Shown here: in pieces, positions 22,901 through 35,790 of the stretch
Layout of the letters: each line of letters opens with the position of its first letter
Numbering within the stretch: position 1 is the stretch's first letter
From: Azospirillum lipoferum 4B
GTDB taxonomy: Bacteria > Pseudomonadota > Alphaproteobacteria > Azospirillales > Azospirillaceae
Reading direction: 5' to 3'
DNA: 64,000 nt
Assembly: GCF_000283655.1 (NCBI RefSeq)
Contig: NC_016622.1
Span: 186,001-250,000, forward strand
Notes under the pieces: generated by a model
Told to the model about the DNA's origin: nothing
Seen by the model: only the letters and a program-made list of their open reading frames with translations
The model's database searches: none
Position numbers and translations under genes: made by a program

Positions 22901-25624
22901 TCAGACCCCGACCTTGAACGGGTTCACCTGCCGGGCGGCGCGTTCCACCGCCTCGGCCGGGCCGGGGCGGCCGAGGAAATAGCCCTGGGCGACGTCGCAG
23001 TTCAGCTGGCGCAGGGCCTCCAGCGTCTCGGCATCCTCCACACCCTCCGCCACGGCGGTCAGGTTCAGGCTGTGGGCCATCTGGATCACGGCGGCGGTGA
23101 TCTTGGCGCTGTCGTGGTTGCTGGTGAGGTCGGCGACGAAACTGCGGTCGATCTTCAGCTTGTCCACCGCCAGCCGGCCGATATAGGACAGGTTGGAATA
23201 GCCGGTGCCGAAATCGTCGATCGACACCTGCACGCCCATCGCCTTGATCCGGCGCAGGTTGTCCATCACCAGGTCGGTGTTCCGGATCAGCATCGATTCG
23301 GTCAGTTCCAGCTCCAGCAGCAGCGGGTCCAGCCCGCTGTCGGCCAGCGCACCGGTGACGGTGCGGACGAGGTCGCTGCGCTGGACCTGCAGGGCCGACA
23401 GGTTGACCGCCACCGACAGCGACAGGCCGCGGGCGTGCCATTCCGCCGCCTGACGGCAGGCCTCCGCCAGGACCCAGGCGCCGATGGGGACGATCAGGCC
23501 GCTGTCCTCGGCGATGGGGATGAAGGCGCCGGGCGGGACCATGCCCTTGTCGGGATGGTTCCAGCGCAGGAGGGCTTCCGCCCCGATCACCGCACCGGTC
23601 TCCAGGCTGACCTGCGGCTGGTAATGGATCAGGAACTCGCCCCGTTCCAGCGCGCGGCGCAGGCCGCTGCGGGTGGAGAGATGGGCGACCGCCTCGGCGT
23701 TCATCGCCTCGGCATAGAAGCGGTGGGTGTCGCGGCCGGCGGCCTTGGCGTGGTGCAGGGCGGTGTCGGCGTTCTTCAGCAGGGTGGCGAAATCCTTGCC
23801 GTCGGCCGGAGCCAGCGCGACGCCGGAGGACAGGGTGACGGTCAGCTCGTGCCCGGCGATCTGGAAGGGAGCCGCGATCCTCTCATGCAGGGACGCGACC
23901 GTTTCCACCACCGCGTCGACGTCGGGCAGGCCGGACAGCAGCAGGATGAACTCGTCGCCCCCGCTGCGGCTGACCGTGTCGGTGTCGCGCACCGCGGCCT
24001 TCAGCCGGCCCGCCGTCGCACGCAGCAGGGCGTCGCCCACGGCGTGGCCGAGGCTGTCGTTCACTGTCTTGAAGCGGTCGAGCCCGCAGGCGACCAGCGC
24101 CACCAGACGGCCGTTGCGCTCCGCCCGCGCCAGCGCCTGTTCGGTGCGGTCCTGCAGCAGCAGCCGGTTGGGCAGCAGGGTCAGCACGTCGTGGCGCGCC
24201 AGATACTCCACCCGCTCCTGCGCCGCCTTGCGTTCGGTGATGTCGCGCACGACGACCAGCAGGCGGCGGTCGTTGCCGTCCACGGTGGCGCGCCGCATGC
24301 TGACCTCCACCCAGAACAGGGTGCCGTCCAGCCGGCGGGCATGCCATTCGAACAGCTGCAGCTCGCCGCCGGACGCCTTGCGGATCCAGGCCGCCGCCTC
24401 GTCCTGGGTATAGGGCGGCAGGCCGGAGCTGAGCATTCCGACATGGATGTCCGCCAGCGGCGTGTCGCCGATGCGGTACATCTCCGCCATCCGCCGGTTG
24501 ACCTCCAGGATGGCGCCGGTGTCGAGGTCGTGGATGAAGATGGCGTCGGTGACGCTGTCGAAGATGGTGCGGACGCGCTCCTCGCTGGCGGTCAGGGCGG
24601 CGACCGCGGTGCGCAGGCTTTCCGTCTTGCTTTCCACCTGCCGGCGCAGCAGCAGCACCCAGACCAGCGCGCCGATGCCCAGCACCACGAGGCCGGCCAG
24701 CAGCTTGAGCAGCAGGTCGATCAGACCGGGGCTGACCCCGCCCAGGCTGCGGCCGACCCAGCGCTGCTCGATCGCCTTGCGTTCCTCCGGCGTGATGCGG
24801 GCGAAGCCGTCGGAGATCAGGCGGTGCAGCGCGGCATCGCCCTTGCGCACCGCCCAGTGCAGTTCGCCGGTATAGAGCGGATCGGTGTAGCGGAAGCGCC
24901 CCTGCACCCCGCGCTTGGTCATGTAATAGGTGGCCGACGGGTCGTCCATGCAGAAGACCCGCGTCTCCTGCCGGGAGGCGGCATCGACCATCACCTCGAA
25001 GCCCGAATAGCGCTGGAAGGCGGTGATGCCCTGATCGGTCAGCCATTCGATGCAGAAATCGCCGTCCTTGACGCCGACGGTGAAGGCGCGCAGCGACTCC
25101 ACCCCGGTGATCCCGCTGAGGTCGCTGCTGAACCAGATCGGCACATCGACACGGGCGTAGGGGGTGGAGAAGTCGTAGATCGCATCGCGCGCTTCGTTGC
25201 GGAAGATGGTCTCGATCACGTTGGCGGCGCCGGTGTCCATCGCCTGCCGCGCCAGATTCCAGTCGCTCGGCATCATCCGCACCGGGACGCCGGTCTTCTG
25301 CGACCACAGCGCCCACAGGTCCTTCACGATCCCGACATGGGTGCCGTCGGCGTTGCGGAAGCTGTAGGGCGGGTAATTGTCATCCAGAGCAACCCGGAGT
25401 TCGGCCGGCAGCAGTCCCGCATCGGACGCCGGCTGCGCCGTCTGCGCCGGCCGTGGCGAGCCGATCGCCTGGACCGGCCCGACGGCGAGCATCGGCAGCA
25501 GCAGCACGGCAAGCAGGCACAGCGCGACCAGCCCGCCGGCAAGACACCGGCCCCCCAGGTCCCGGCTCCCGAAGGGCCGGCCCGCAGATCGTCCATGACG
25601 GGCGGTCCGCGGATCGAGGTTCAT
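22901..25624 (-). CDS. Periplasmic-binding-domain sensor with PAS, GGDEF and EAL domains
   Basis: 907 aa. An N-terminal membrane or signal segment (about 30-55) leads into a family-3 solute-binding domain (about 65-290), then a membrane helix (about 300-325), a PAS domain (about 345-465), GGDEF (about 475-630) and EAL (about 650-900). The GGDEF motif is intact (SRSGGDEF) with an I-site RDTD five residues upstream. EAL residues are intact (EALLRW, DDFGTGYSN). It probably couples an amino-acid-like ligand to cyclic-di-GMP turnover; net direction is uncertain. Confidence 0.9.
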   Translation of the reverse strand: MNLDPRTARHGRSAGRPFGSRDLGGRCLAGGLVALCLLAVLLLPMLAVGPVQAIGSPRPAQTAQPASDAGLLPAELRVALDDNYPPYSFRNADGTHVGIVKDLWALWSQKTGVPVRMMPSDWNLARQAMDTGAANVIETIFRNEARDAIYDFSTPYARVDVPIWFSSDLSGITGVESLRAFTVGVKDGDFCIEWLTDQGITAFQRYSGFEVMVDAASRQETRVFCMDDPSATYYMTKRGVQGRFRYTDPLYTGELHWAVRKGDAALHRLISDGFARITPEERKAIEQRWVGRSLGGVSPGLIDLLLKLLAGLVVLGIGALVWVLLLRRQVESKTESLRTAVAALTASEERVRTIFDSVTDAIFIHDLDTGAILEVNRRMAEMYRIGDTPLADIHVGMLSSGLPPYTQDEAAAWIRKASGGELQLFEWHARRLDGTLFWVEVSMRRATVDGNDRRLLVVVRDITERKAAQERVEYLARHDVLTLLPNRLLLQDRTEQALARAERNGRLVALVACGLDRFKTVNDSLGHAVGDALLRATAGRLKAAVRDTDTVSRSGGDEFILLLSGLPDVDAVVETVASLHERIAAPFQIAGHELTVTLSSGVALAPADGKDFATLLKNADTALHHAKAAGRDTHRFYAEAMNAEAVAHLSTRSGLRRALERGEFLIHYQPQVSLETGAVIGAEALLRWNHPDKGMVPPGAFIPIAEDSGLIVPIGAWVLAEACRQAAEWHARGLSLSVAVNLSALQVQRSDLVRTVTGALADSGLDPLLLELELTESMLIRNTDLVMDNLRRIKAMGVQVSIDDFGTGYSNLSYIGRLAVDKLKIDRSFVADLTSNHDSAKITAAVIQMAHSLNLTAVAEGVEDAETLEALRQLNCDVAQGYFLGRPGPAEAVERAARQVNPFKVGV

Positions 25625-25870
25625 CCTCGGGTTCCGGCGCGGATGGCGGGTGGGAAGCGGCGGACGGACATTGGCATCGCTCTGGCCGGGGGCTCTTGCC
25701 GGGGGCGCACATGACGGCTGCGAAACCGGGCGCCGTCATCCGGCCGCCACCGCCCCGCTCCCGCCACCTCGCCAGAGAGGGTAGCCCGTTCGCCCCCAGT
25801 CGGCAATGGGGGGTCTCCCAACCCCGCGACAAACACCCGTTTTGGGGGAATGCGGCCTCAGGCGACGACC

Positions 25871-26323
25871 TCAGGCCGGACGCTCGGGGGGCGGAATTGC
25901 GTCAGTGGCGTCCCGCGGCCGGGCGCGCAGGGCGTCGCGGATTTCCTCCAGCAGCTGTTCCTGCCGCGGCGGGGTCTTCGGCGCTTCCTTGTGCAGGATG
26001 TGCAGCCGGTTGACCTGCCGCACGATCAGGAACAGGGCGCCCGACACGATCAGGAAATTGATGCAGGCGTTGATGAAGCGGCCGTAGTTGATGGTGGCGA
26101 CGCCTGCCGCCTCGGCCGCCTGCAGGGAGTCGTAGCGTCCGCCCGACAGGTTGAAGAAATAGTTGGAGAAATCGATGCCGCCCATGACCCAGCCGATCGG
26201 CGGCATCAGGATGTCCTTGACCAGGGAATTGACGATCCCGGTGAAGGCGGCACCGATGATGATGCCGACGGCCAGCTCCACGACATTGCCGCGGCTGATG
26301 AATTTCTTGAACTCTTCCAACAT
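25871..26323 (-). CDS. mscL: Large-conductance mechanosensitive channel
   Basis: 150 aa with the canonical MscL N-terminus ([20 protein letters not shown]) forming TM1, the conserved DILMPPIGW region, and TM2 (about 82-105: [16 protein letters not shown]). It ends in a charged cytoplasmic helix with EIRDAL. It forms an inner-membrane homopentamer that opens during hypo-osmotic shock. It is monocistronic, with a palindromic repeat upstream between it and secA. Confidence 0.95.
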   Translation of the reverse strand: MLEEFKKFISRGNVVELAVGIIIGAAFTGIVNSLVKDILMPPIGWVMGGIDFSNYFFNLSGGRYDSLQAAEAAGVATINYGRFINACINFLIVSGALFLIVRQVNRLHILHKEAPKTPPRQEQLLEEIRDALRARPRDATDAIPPPERPA

Positions 26324-26389
26324 GGCATCCCGTCCCCCTGTGGTTACGGGAGGGAAACGGGGTGGGGAGGGGTTGGTTTCAAGGGGACT

Positions 26390-26548
26390 CTTGCCCCCTC
26401 CCTATCCCTCCCCCGCCCTCGGCCGGCCGAAGGCCGGTCCGATCGCGGGAGAGGGGACTGCCGCCGCATTGCGAACTTTCCCCTCTCCCGCAAAGCGGGG
26501 GAGGGAGGGACCCGCTCGCAAGAGCGGGAGGGAGGGGGCGCCCGGCTG
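26390..26548. repeat. Composite intergenic palindromic repeat
   Basis: Several hairpins of the shared family between mscL and the secA 3' end, including CGGCCGGCCGAAGGCCGG with GGGAGAGGGGACTGCCGCCG, a block also found near 47.8 kb. Confidence 0.75.
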
Positions 26549-26562
26549 AGGCTCCCCGACCC

Positions 26563-29298
<2,736 letters not shown>

Positions 29299-29414
29299 GA
29301 AAACCTCGGGAGTGAAGCGGAATGCGGGCCAGTCTATCGACGGGTCTCACATAGGACTATGGCAAGGCCCTGTCAACGAGACCGGGCAGGCGGAGCCTCC
29401 CTGCGGCATCGTCG

Positions 29415-29458
29415 ATGGCGCCGCAATGGCACCGCAACGGCGCCACAATGGCGCCACC
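29415..29458. repeat. Four tandem 11-bp units
   Basis: Imperfect copies of ATGGCGCCGCA in head-to-tail array within the secA/ppiC divergent intergenic region (29299-29796). The rest of that gap shows no gene. Confidence 0.8.
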
Positions 29459-29796
29459 CGGGCCGTTGCGGGCATGACGGAACGATGAAATCGCGTCCAG
29501 AATGCGGGAAGGCGGCTGACGGACGGGTTCGGGGCTGGTATTGCCGGGTGCAGGGCACAGATCGTTGGAGAGGCTCATGGCCGCCGGAACCCCGGTGTGG
29601 GATCCAGGCGGGGATCATCCCGGCGGGGGTCCCAAGCGCACCCCTTGCCCCGCGGGGGCCAGCCATGCTTAATCCCTTGCGGAATCGGGCGCGGAGCGGC
29701 GGATGGCTCCGATGCCGCAGGCCATGCGAACCGGGGCTCCGATCCATCGGCCGCCCTCTTGTCGCGAAGCATCCGCCGGAAGGAAACAGACACGCC

Positions 29797-30765
29797 ATGG
29801 TTCAACGAGTGTTCCGCACCGCGCTCCTGTCGGTTGCCGCCTGTGGCATCGCGCTGGCCGCCAATGCCCAGACGCCGGCTCCCGCCACCCCCGCGCCGGC
29901 CACGCCGGCCCCGGCCGCCTCGGCTCCGGCCACGCCTGCCGCTCCGGCCGATCCGGTGGTCGCCCGCGTCAACGGCGAGGAGCTGCACAAGTCGGACGTC
30001 TCCCGCATGGTCTCGCAGCTGCCGCCCCAGGTGCAGCAGATGCCGATCGAGATGATCTATCCGGCGGTGATCGACCAGCTGGTCAGCGGCAAGCTGGTCG
30101 CCTCGGCCGGCTACAAGGCCGGTCTGGCCGATTCGGCCGAGGTCAAGGACGAGATCAAGCGCGCCGAGGAGCGCGCGGTGCAGCGCGCCTTCATCCAGAA
30201 GGAGATCAAGGCCCGCATCACCCCCGACGCGATGCAGAAGGCCTATCAGGACTTCCTGAAGGAGAACCCGGCGCAGGAGGAGGTCAAGGCCGCCCACATC
30301 CTGGTCGAGAAGGAAGACGAGGCCAAGGCCATCATCGCCCAGCTGAAGAAGGGCGGCGATTTCGCCAAGCTGGCCAAGGAGAAGTCCAAGGACGCCGCCG
30401 CGGCGGCCCAGGGCGGCGACCTCGGCTACTTCACCAAGGACGCGATGGTCGAGCCCTTCGCCAACGCCGCCTTCGCCATGAAGCCGGGCGAGATCAGCAA
30501 GGAGCCGGTCAAGACCCAGTTCGGCTATCACATCATCAAGGTCGAGGATAAGCGGACCCAGCCGCAGCCGACGCTGGACGAGGTGAAGCCGCAGCTGGAG
30601 CAGACGCTGTCGAAGGACATCGTCACCGCTCTGGTCGAGGAGCTGCGCGGCAAGGCGAAGATCGAGACCTTCCAGCTCGACGGCTCGCCGATGCCGAAGG
30701 AAGAGCCGGCCGCCGCCCCGGCCCCGGCCGCTCCCGCCGCTCCGGCGGAGCCGGCGAAGAAGTAA
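29797..30765 (+). CDS. Parvulin-type peptidyl-prolyl cis-trans isomerase, exported
   Basis: 322 aa. The start MVQRVFRTALLSV at 29797 gives a clean signal peptide (cleavage after ANA, about 24). An Ala/Pro-rich linker follows, then a SurA_N/PpiC-like chaperone helix region (about 50-135), a parvulin domain (about 165-255, with AAHILVE and GYHIIKVED) and an Ala/Pro tail. It likely assists folding of exported proteins in the periplasm. The locus divergent from secA fits this. Confidence 0.9.
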   Translation: MVQRVFRTALLSVAACGIALAANAQTPAPATPAPATPAPAASAPATPAAPADPVVARVNGEELHKSDVSRMVSQLPPQVQQMPIEMIYPAVIDQLVSGKLVASAGYKAGLADSAEVKDEIKRAEERAVQRAFIQKEIKARITPDAMQKAYQDFLKENPAQEEVKAAHILVEKEDEAKAIIAQLKKGGDFAKLAKEKSKDAAAAAQGGDLGYFTKDAMVEPFANAAFAMKPGEISKEPVKTQFGYHIIKVEDKRTQPQPTLDEVKPQLEQTLSKDIVTALVEELRGKAKIETFQLDGSPMPKEEPAAAPAPAAPAAPAEPAKK

Positions 30766-30779
30766 GGTCAGGCGTACAA

Positions 30780-30922
30780 GCCCCCCCTTGCCCCCTCCCC
30801 AACCCTCCCCCGCTTCGCGGGAGAGGGTGCCTTATGGCAGAGCGGCGGCAGTTCCCTCTCCCGCGATCGGACCGGCCTTCGGCCGGCCGAGGGCGGGGGA
30901 GGGCTGGGGAGGGGGCCTGAGG
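30780..30922. repeat. Composite intergenic palindromic repeat
   Basis: Two hairpins facing each other: CCCTCCCCGCTTCGCGGGAGAG-type, and the GATCGGACCGGCCTTCGGCC core plus GGCGGGGGAGGG. It lies between the ppiC-type gene and argJ, both on the plus strand. Confidence 0.8.
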
Positions 30923-30974
30923 CTTTCTCATTCCCACCACGCCACCACCACTCCCCACCACGGGAAACCCCTCC

Positions 30975-32213
30975 ATGGCCACGACCCTTTCTCCCCTGGC
31001 TCCCGCAAGCTTCCCGACGTTGCCGCCCATCGCGGGCGTGCGCATCGCCACGGCGAACAGCGGCATCCGATACAAGGGCCGCGACGATCTGCTGCTGGCC
31101 GTGCTGGATCCCGGCACCAGCGTGGCGGGCGTGCTGACCCGGTCGCTGACCTGCTCGGCCCCGGTGATCTGGTGCCGCGACAGCCTGCCCAAGGGCTCGG
31201 CCCGCGCCGTGGTGGTGAATGCCGGCAACGCCAACGCCTTCACCGGCAAGGCGGGCGACGCCACCGTGCAGGCCACCGTCAGCGCCGCCGCCGATCTGGC
31301 GGGCTGCGCCCCGGACGAGGTCTATATCGCCTCGACCGGCGTGATCGGCATCCCGCTGGCCGCCGACGCCATCGGCAAGTGCCTGGCGCCGATGGCCCCG
31401 AACCTCGCTGCCGACTCCGCCGCGTGGGAGAAGGCTGCCCGCGCCATCATGACCACCGACACCTTCCCGAAGGGCGCCGTGCGCACCGCCACCATCGGCG
31501 GGACGACGGTGACCATCGCCGGCTTCGCCAAGGGCTCCGGCATGATCGCGCCGGACATGGCGACGATGCTGGGCTTCGTCTTCACCGACGCCGCCATCGC
31601 CGCCTCCGCTCTGCAGGACATGCTGTCGGAATTCACCGAGCGTACCTTCAACGCCATCACGGTGGACGGCGACACCTCGACCAGCGACACGCTGCTGCTG
31701 TTCGCGACGGGCAAAGCCGGCAACGCCCCGGTGTCGAGCGCCGATGCCGCCGAACTGGCGGAGTTCCGCGCCGCGCTGGAGGATCTGCTGCTCGATCTGG
31801 CGCTGCAGGTGGTGCGTGACGGCGAGGGGGCGACCAAGTTCATCGCCATCACCGTGCGCGGCGCCGACAGCGACGCCGCCGCCAAGCGGATCGGCATGAC
31901 GGTGGCGAACTCGCCGCTGGTCAAGACCGCGGTGGCCGGCGAGGACGCCAACTGGGGCCGCATCGTCGCCGCCATCGGCCGCGCCGGCGAGCGCGCCGAC
32001 CGCGATCTCATCAAGATCACCGTCGGCGGCACCCTGATCTGCGCCGACGGGATGGAGGTTCCCGGCTATGACGAGACGCCGGTCGCCGCCCACATGAAGG
32101 GCAAGGAGATCGACATCGACGTCGACCTCGGCCTGGGCAAGGGCACGGCGAAGGTGTGGACCTGCGACCTGACGCACGGCTACATCGACATCAACGGCAG
32201 CTATCGGAGCTGA
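30975..32213 (+). CDS. argJ: Bifunctional ornithine acetyltransferase / N-acetylglutamate synthase
   Basis: 412 aa. The family signature includes TTDTFPK near 160 and the autoproteolytic site in GSGMIAPDMATML, where cleavage before Thr (near 196) yields alpha and beta chains. It recycles the acetyl group between N-acetylornithine and glutamate in arginine biosynthesis. It is followed after 6 bp by mutT in the same direction, so the two are probably co-transcribed. Confidence 0.96.
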   Translation: MATTLSPLAPASFPTLPPIAGVRIATANSGIRYKGRDDLLLAVLDPGTSVAGVLTRSLTCSAPVIWCRDSLPKGSARAVVVNAGNANAFTGKAGDATVQATVSAAADLAGCAPDEVYIASTGVIGIPLAADAIGKCLAPMAPNLAADSAAWEKAARAIMTTDTFPKGAVRTATIGGTTVTIAGFAKGSGMIAPDMATMLGFVFTDAAIAASALQDMLSEFTERTFNAITVDGDTSTSDTLLLFATGKAGNAPVSSADAAELAEFRAALEDLLLDLALQVVRDGEGATKFIAITVRGADSDAAAKRIGMTVANSPLVKTAVAGEDANWGRIVAAIGRAGERADRDLIKITVGGTLICADGMEVPGYDETPVAAHMKGKEIDIDVDLGLGKGTAKVWTCDLTHGYIDINGSYRS

Positions 32214-32219
32214 CCAGCC

Positions 32220-32663
32220 GTGACCGCCTGTTTCGATCCCAGCTCCACCCCCGCCCCCGGTTCGCTGCCGGTGCTGCTGGTCGTCGCGGTTGCGCTCGTC
32301 GATGCCGACGGGCGCGTGCTGCTGGCCCAGCGCCCGCCCGGCAAATCGCTGGCCGGCCTGTGGGAGTTCCCCGGCGGCAAGGTGCATGCCGACGAGACGC
32401 CGGAGGCCGCGCTGGTGCGCGAGCTGAAGGAGGAGCTGGGCATCGACACGGCGGCAAGCTGCCTCGCCCCCTTCACCTTCGCCTCGCACAGCTATGAGAG
32501 CTTCCACCTGCTGATGCCGCTCTATGTCTGCCGGGTGTGGGAGGGCGACGTGATGCCGCAGGAGGGGCAGAAGCTCGCCTGGGTCTACCCGAACCGGATG
32601 GGCGATTACCCGATGCCGCCGGCCGACGTGCCGCTGGTGGCGATGCTGCGGGATCTGCTGTAG
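32220..32663 (+). CDS. mutT: 8-oxo-dGTP diphosphatase (MutT, Nudix)
   Basis: 147 aa from a GTG start at 32220, chosen because argJ ends 6 bp upstream. A complete Nudix box GX5EX7RELKEELGI spans residues 52-74. The order LLAQRPPGKSLAGLWEFPGG is typical of MutT. It sanitises oxidised guanine nucleotides. argJ-mutT adjacency is common in alphaproteobacteria. Confidence 0.92.
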   Translation: MTACFDPSSTPAPGSLPVLLVVAVALVDADGRVLLAQRPPGKSLAGLWEFPGGKVHADETPEAALVRELKEELGIDTAASCLAPFTFASHSYESFHLLMPLYVCRVWEGDVMPQEGQKLAWVYPNRMGDYPMPPADVPLVAMLRDLL

Positions 32664-32760
32664 CGGCCGATACCGCGCGTTGAAAATCGGGCCGCGCGGC
32701 TGTATATTTTTCGGAGGTGGCCGACGGGTGATCCCGCACCCGCCGGCGCGCTCCCGATGC

Positions 32761-32835
32761 CTAGCGGTGGATCAAGCGGATTTCGATCCGCCATCTCCGC
32801 CACCGGAGCACCAGGAAGAACGGCATCTTATTCAT
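32761..32835 (-). CDS. Tiny cationic ORF (24 aa) with strong ribosome-binding site
   Basis: Reads MNKMPFFLVLRWRRWRIEIR plus LIHR. It is preceded by AGAAGGAGGAAGGTGGC, an unusually good Shine-Dalgarno, and by a strong hairpin just upstream (32851-32887). The Trp/Arg-rich, amphipathic composition is striking. It could be a real small peptide or a leader ORF; evidence is limited to the ribosome-binding site and composition. It lies in the 411-bp gap between mutT and recQ, which otherwise shows nothing. Confidence 0.4.
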   Translation of the reverse strand: MNKMPFFLVLRWRRWRIEIRLIHR

Positions 32836-32850
32836 GCCACCTTCCTCCTT

Positions 32851-32887
32851 CTGAAACGGCGGATGGACCACCCATCCGCCGTTTTCA
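32851..32887 (+). terminator. Intrinsic terminator of argJ-mutT (possible)
   Basis: Stem CTGAAACGGCGGATGG-ACCAC-CCATCCGCCGTTTTCAG, about 16 bp with one bulge and a short T4 run. In the opposite direction it would form a hairpin directly upstream of the tiny ORF. Confidence 0.65.
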
Positions 32888-33074
32888 GTTTACACGCGGA
32901 CGATGAACGGGCGCCACTGTTTCACACCAATGTGTGGTGGTGGCGGTAAGGGTCCGACCTTTGTTCCCGGGCGTGACCCTTTGCGGCTTTGCCCCGGGGA
33001 CGATCTGTGCCACATGATGGGGCGTTGAGACGACAAGCCGGATCTCCGGCACCACTTTCCTGAACCGCATCGGC

Positions 33075-35003
33075 GTGGATTCGTTGTTTTCCTACAGCAA
33101 CCGGGATGCGTCCGACGATGCCCCCGGTCAACGGCCGGCCACGGCGCTCGAGGCGCTGCGGACGGTGTTCGGCTACGACTCCTTCCGCGGCCAGCAGGCC
33201 GACATCATCGACCATGTGGTGCGCGGCGGCGACGCGCTGGTTCTGATGCCGACCGGCGGCGGCAAGTCGCTGTGCTACCAGATCCCGGCGCTGGTGCGCG
33301 ACGGCGTGACGGTCGTGGTCTCCCCCCTGATCGCCCTGATGCGCGACCAGGTGACGGCGTTGCGGGAGCTTGGCGTGCGCGCCGCATTCCTCAACTCCTC
33401 CCTCGGCCCGGCGGAGGCGCGGGAGGTGGAGCGGGCGATGGTGCAGGGCGAGATCGACCTCGTCTATGTCGCGCCGGAACGGCTGGTGACGCCGCGTTTC
33501 CTCGACCTGCTCGACCGCACCCGGCTGGCGCTGTTCGCGCTGGACGAGGCGCATTGCGTGTCGCAGTGGGGCCATGATTTCCGCCCCGAATATCTGCAGC
33601 TGTCGATCCTGCACGAACGCCACCCGATGGTGCCGCGCATCGCGCTGACCGCCACCGCCGACGTGCAGACCCGCGCCGAGATCAAGGACAAGCTGGGGCT
33701 GACCGACGCCCGCGTCTTCCTGTCCAGTTTCGACCGGCCCAACATCACCTACCGCGTGGTGCCGAAGAAGAGCGAGCGCCAGCAGATGCTGGCCTTCCTG
33801 CGTGAGAACCACCCGGAAGACGCCGGCATCGTCTATTGCATGTCGCGCAACAAGGTGGAGGATGTCGCCGCCTGGCTGAACCAACAGGGCCGCGAGGCTC
33901 TGCCCTACCATGCCGGGCTGCCTGCCGACGTGCGCGAGGCCAACCAGGACCGCTTCATCAAGAGCGAGGGTCTGGTGATGGTCGCCACCGTCGCCTTCGG
34001 CATGGGCATCGACAAGCCGAATGTCCGCTTCGTCTGCCACCTCGACCCGCCCAAGAGCCTGGAAGCCTATTACCAGGAGACCGGCCGCGCCGGCCGCGAC
34101 GGCCTGCCCGCCAACGCCTGGATGGCCTACGGCATGGCCGACGTGGTGATGCTGCGCCAGATGCTGGAACAGTCGGAGGCCGGCGACAGCCACCGCCGGG
34201 TGGAGCGCGGCAAGCTGGAGGCTCTGCTCGGCTTCTGCGAGACGCCGGACTGCCGCCGGCAGGTGCTGCTGAACTATTTCAACGAGACGCTGCCGGAGCC
34301 CTGCGGCAACTGCGACACCTGCCTGGACCCGGTCGAGACCTGGGACGGCACCGTCGCGGCGCAGAAGGCGCTGTCGGCGGTCTACCGCACCGGTCAGCGC
34401 TATGGCGCCGGGCACCTGATCGACGTGCTGGTCGGCAACGCCACCGAGAAGGTGGTGCAGCAGCAGCATGACCGGCTGAAGACCTTCGGCGTCGGCACGG
34501 ATTTGACCAAGGTCGAATGGCAGTCGGTCTACCGCCAGCTGGTGGCGACCGGCCTGCTGACCGTCGACCTGGAGGGCTATGGCGGCTTCCGCCTGACCGA
34601 TGCCGGGGTGTCGGTCATCAAGGGGCAGCGGGTGGTAAAGCTGCGCAAGGATCCGGTGCTGGAGCGCCGCCGCGGCGTCCACGACGCGCTGCGCCGCCAC
34701 ACCGCGCGGGGCGGGTCGGCCGGCGGCGGATCGAGCGGGGAGGGCGTGTCGCGCTCCGGCGCCCGCGGCGCCCTGTCTGCGGCCGACGACGCGCTGTGGC
34801 ATGCGCTGAAGGATTGCCGCACCGCGCTGGCGAAGGCGCAGAGCGTGCCGCCCTATGTGATCTTCCACGACAGCACGCTGCTGGAGATGGTGGCCCAGCG
34901 CCCCCGCGACCACACCGCCTTCGCCCATCTGCCGGGGGTGGGCGGACGCAAGCTGGAACGCTACGCCGACGCCTTCCTGGAGGTGATCCGGCAGCACGGG
35001 TGA
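33075..35003 (+). CDS. recQ: ATP-dependent DNA helicase RecQ
   Basis: 642 aa from GTG at 33075 ([11 protein letters not shown]). Walker [10 protein letters not shown] is near 58-66 and [17 protein letters not shown] near 158. A helicase C domain is followed by the RecQ zinc site (C-x5-C...CGNCDTC, about 390-416), an RQC winged helix and a C-terminal HRDC domain (about 565-642). It unwinds DNA in recombination and repair. The Gly/Ser-rich spacer before HRDC is normal. It is followed by tRNA-Thr on the same strand. Confidence 0.96.
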   Translation: MDSLFSYSNRDASDDAPGQRPATALEALRTVFGYDSFRGQQADIIDHVVRGGDALVLMPTGGGKSLCYQIPALVRDGVTVVVSPLIALMRDQVTALRELGVRAAFLNSSLGPAEAREVERAMVQGEIDLVYVAPERLVTPRFLDLLDRTRLALFALDEAHCVSQWGHDFRPEYLQLSILHERHPMVPRIALTATADVQTRAEIKDKLGLTDARVFLSSFDRPNITYRVVPKKSERQQMLAFLRENHPEDAGIVYCMSRNKVEDVAAWLNQQGREALPYHAGLPADVREANQDRFIKSEGLVMVATVAFGMGIDKPNVRFVCHLDPPKSLEAYYQETGRAGRDGLPANAWMAYGMADVVMLRQMLEQSEAGDSHRRVERGKLEALLGFCETPDCRRQVLLNYFNETLPEPCGNCDTCLDPVETWDGTVAAQKALSAVYRTGQRYGAGHLIDVLVGNATEKVVQQQHDRLKTFGVGTDLTKVEWQSVYRQLVATGLLTVDLEGYGGFRLTDAGVSVIKGQRVVKLRKDPVLERRRGVHDALRRHTARGGSAGGGSSGEGVSRSGARGALSAADDALWHALKDCRTALAKAQSVPPYVIFHDSTLLEMVAQRPRDHTAFAHLPGVGGRKLERYADAFLEVIRQHG

Positions 35004-35062
35004 GGCTTTCGGGTGCATGGCAGGGATGAGTGCGGGCGGTTGATTTTTCCGAAATTCACCGC

Positions 35063-35091
35063 TTGCATCCCACGAAGCACCTCGCTATGTT
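35063..35091 (+). promoter_or_regulatory. Putative sigma-70-like promoter of tRNA-Thr
   Basis: TTGCAT (35063-35068), 17-bp spacer, TATGTT (35086-35091). The predicted start falls a few bases before the tRNA 5' end. Confidence 0.6.
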
Positions 35092-35106
35092 CCGCGCCAC
35101 AACGAC

Positions 35107-35181
<75 letters not shown>

Positions 35182-35476
35182 GTTTTCCCACCGGCGGATT
35201 TGCCGGTTTCCCACACAGGGCTCGGCAACGAGCCCTGTGTTTGTTTATGCGCCAGATCAAACAGCAACGTCGAGTCGACAGAAATTTGCGAGCTATGGCC
35301 AACTTTCCCGTCACAATTCGATTCCTTTCGGAATCCAGGACTCCGGGGAGTGGGTCATTTCGTTGCGTTTATGGCGCGCTAGTGGATTATCGCAGAATAA
35401 TACGTGTCAACCCGTGCTTATCCATGCCATATGGCGTTAAGAGCTTCGGTCGACCGAGCCGTATCGGGGGGATGCT

Positions 35477-35776
35477 ATGCTGCCCAATCTGATCCAAGCC
35501 GTGGTGCTCTTGGCCCTCGGCTCGTTTGCTGTATCGTGCTTTATGTTCGCAGCCAAGCTGTTCCGAGCTGATGGGCATGAGTACGCACGCAATCGGGATC
35601 GCACTGGCGGCTTTCGTAAAGCTCTGCGTGGCGAGATCGAGACGGTATTCGATGGTGCTCGTGATTACCGGGTTTCAGCTGGTATTGCGATCGACCGCAA
35701 TACCAATAGCTGGGTAGAGCAAGGGCGACTGTCTGAAGAGGCGATTTCGGCCTCCCTTCGGCCGGCTCGGCAGTAA
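35477..35776 (+). CDS. Small putative membrane protein (99 aa)
   Basis: Starts MLPNLIQAVVLLALGSFAVS after a GGGGGG stretch. One N-terminal membrane helix (about 5-28) is followed by a basic then mixed soluble tail containing RVSAGIAIDRNTNSW. Its stop is 14 bp before the TTG start of the following unknown gene, so the pair could form an operon. No family is recognised, and a shorter frame overlaps it, so it is uncertain. Confidence 0.4.
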   Translation: MLPNLIQAVVLLALGSFAVSCFMFAAKLFRADGHEYARNRDRTGGFRKALRGEIETVFDGARDYRVSAGIAIDRNTNSWVEQGRLSEEAISASLRPARQ

Positions 35777-35790
35777 CAGTAGCAAAACTG

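Noticed and set aside
32664-33074. A riboswitch upstream of recQ
   Set aside because: Only a terminator-type hairpin and a tiny ORF are visible, with no conserved riboswitch core that I recognise.
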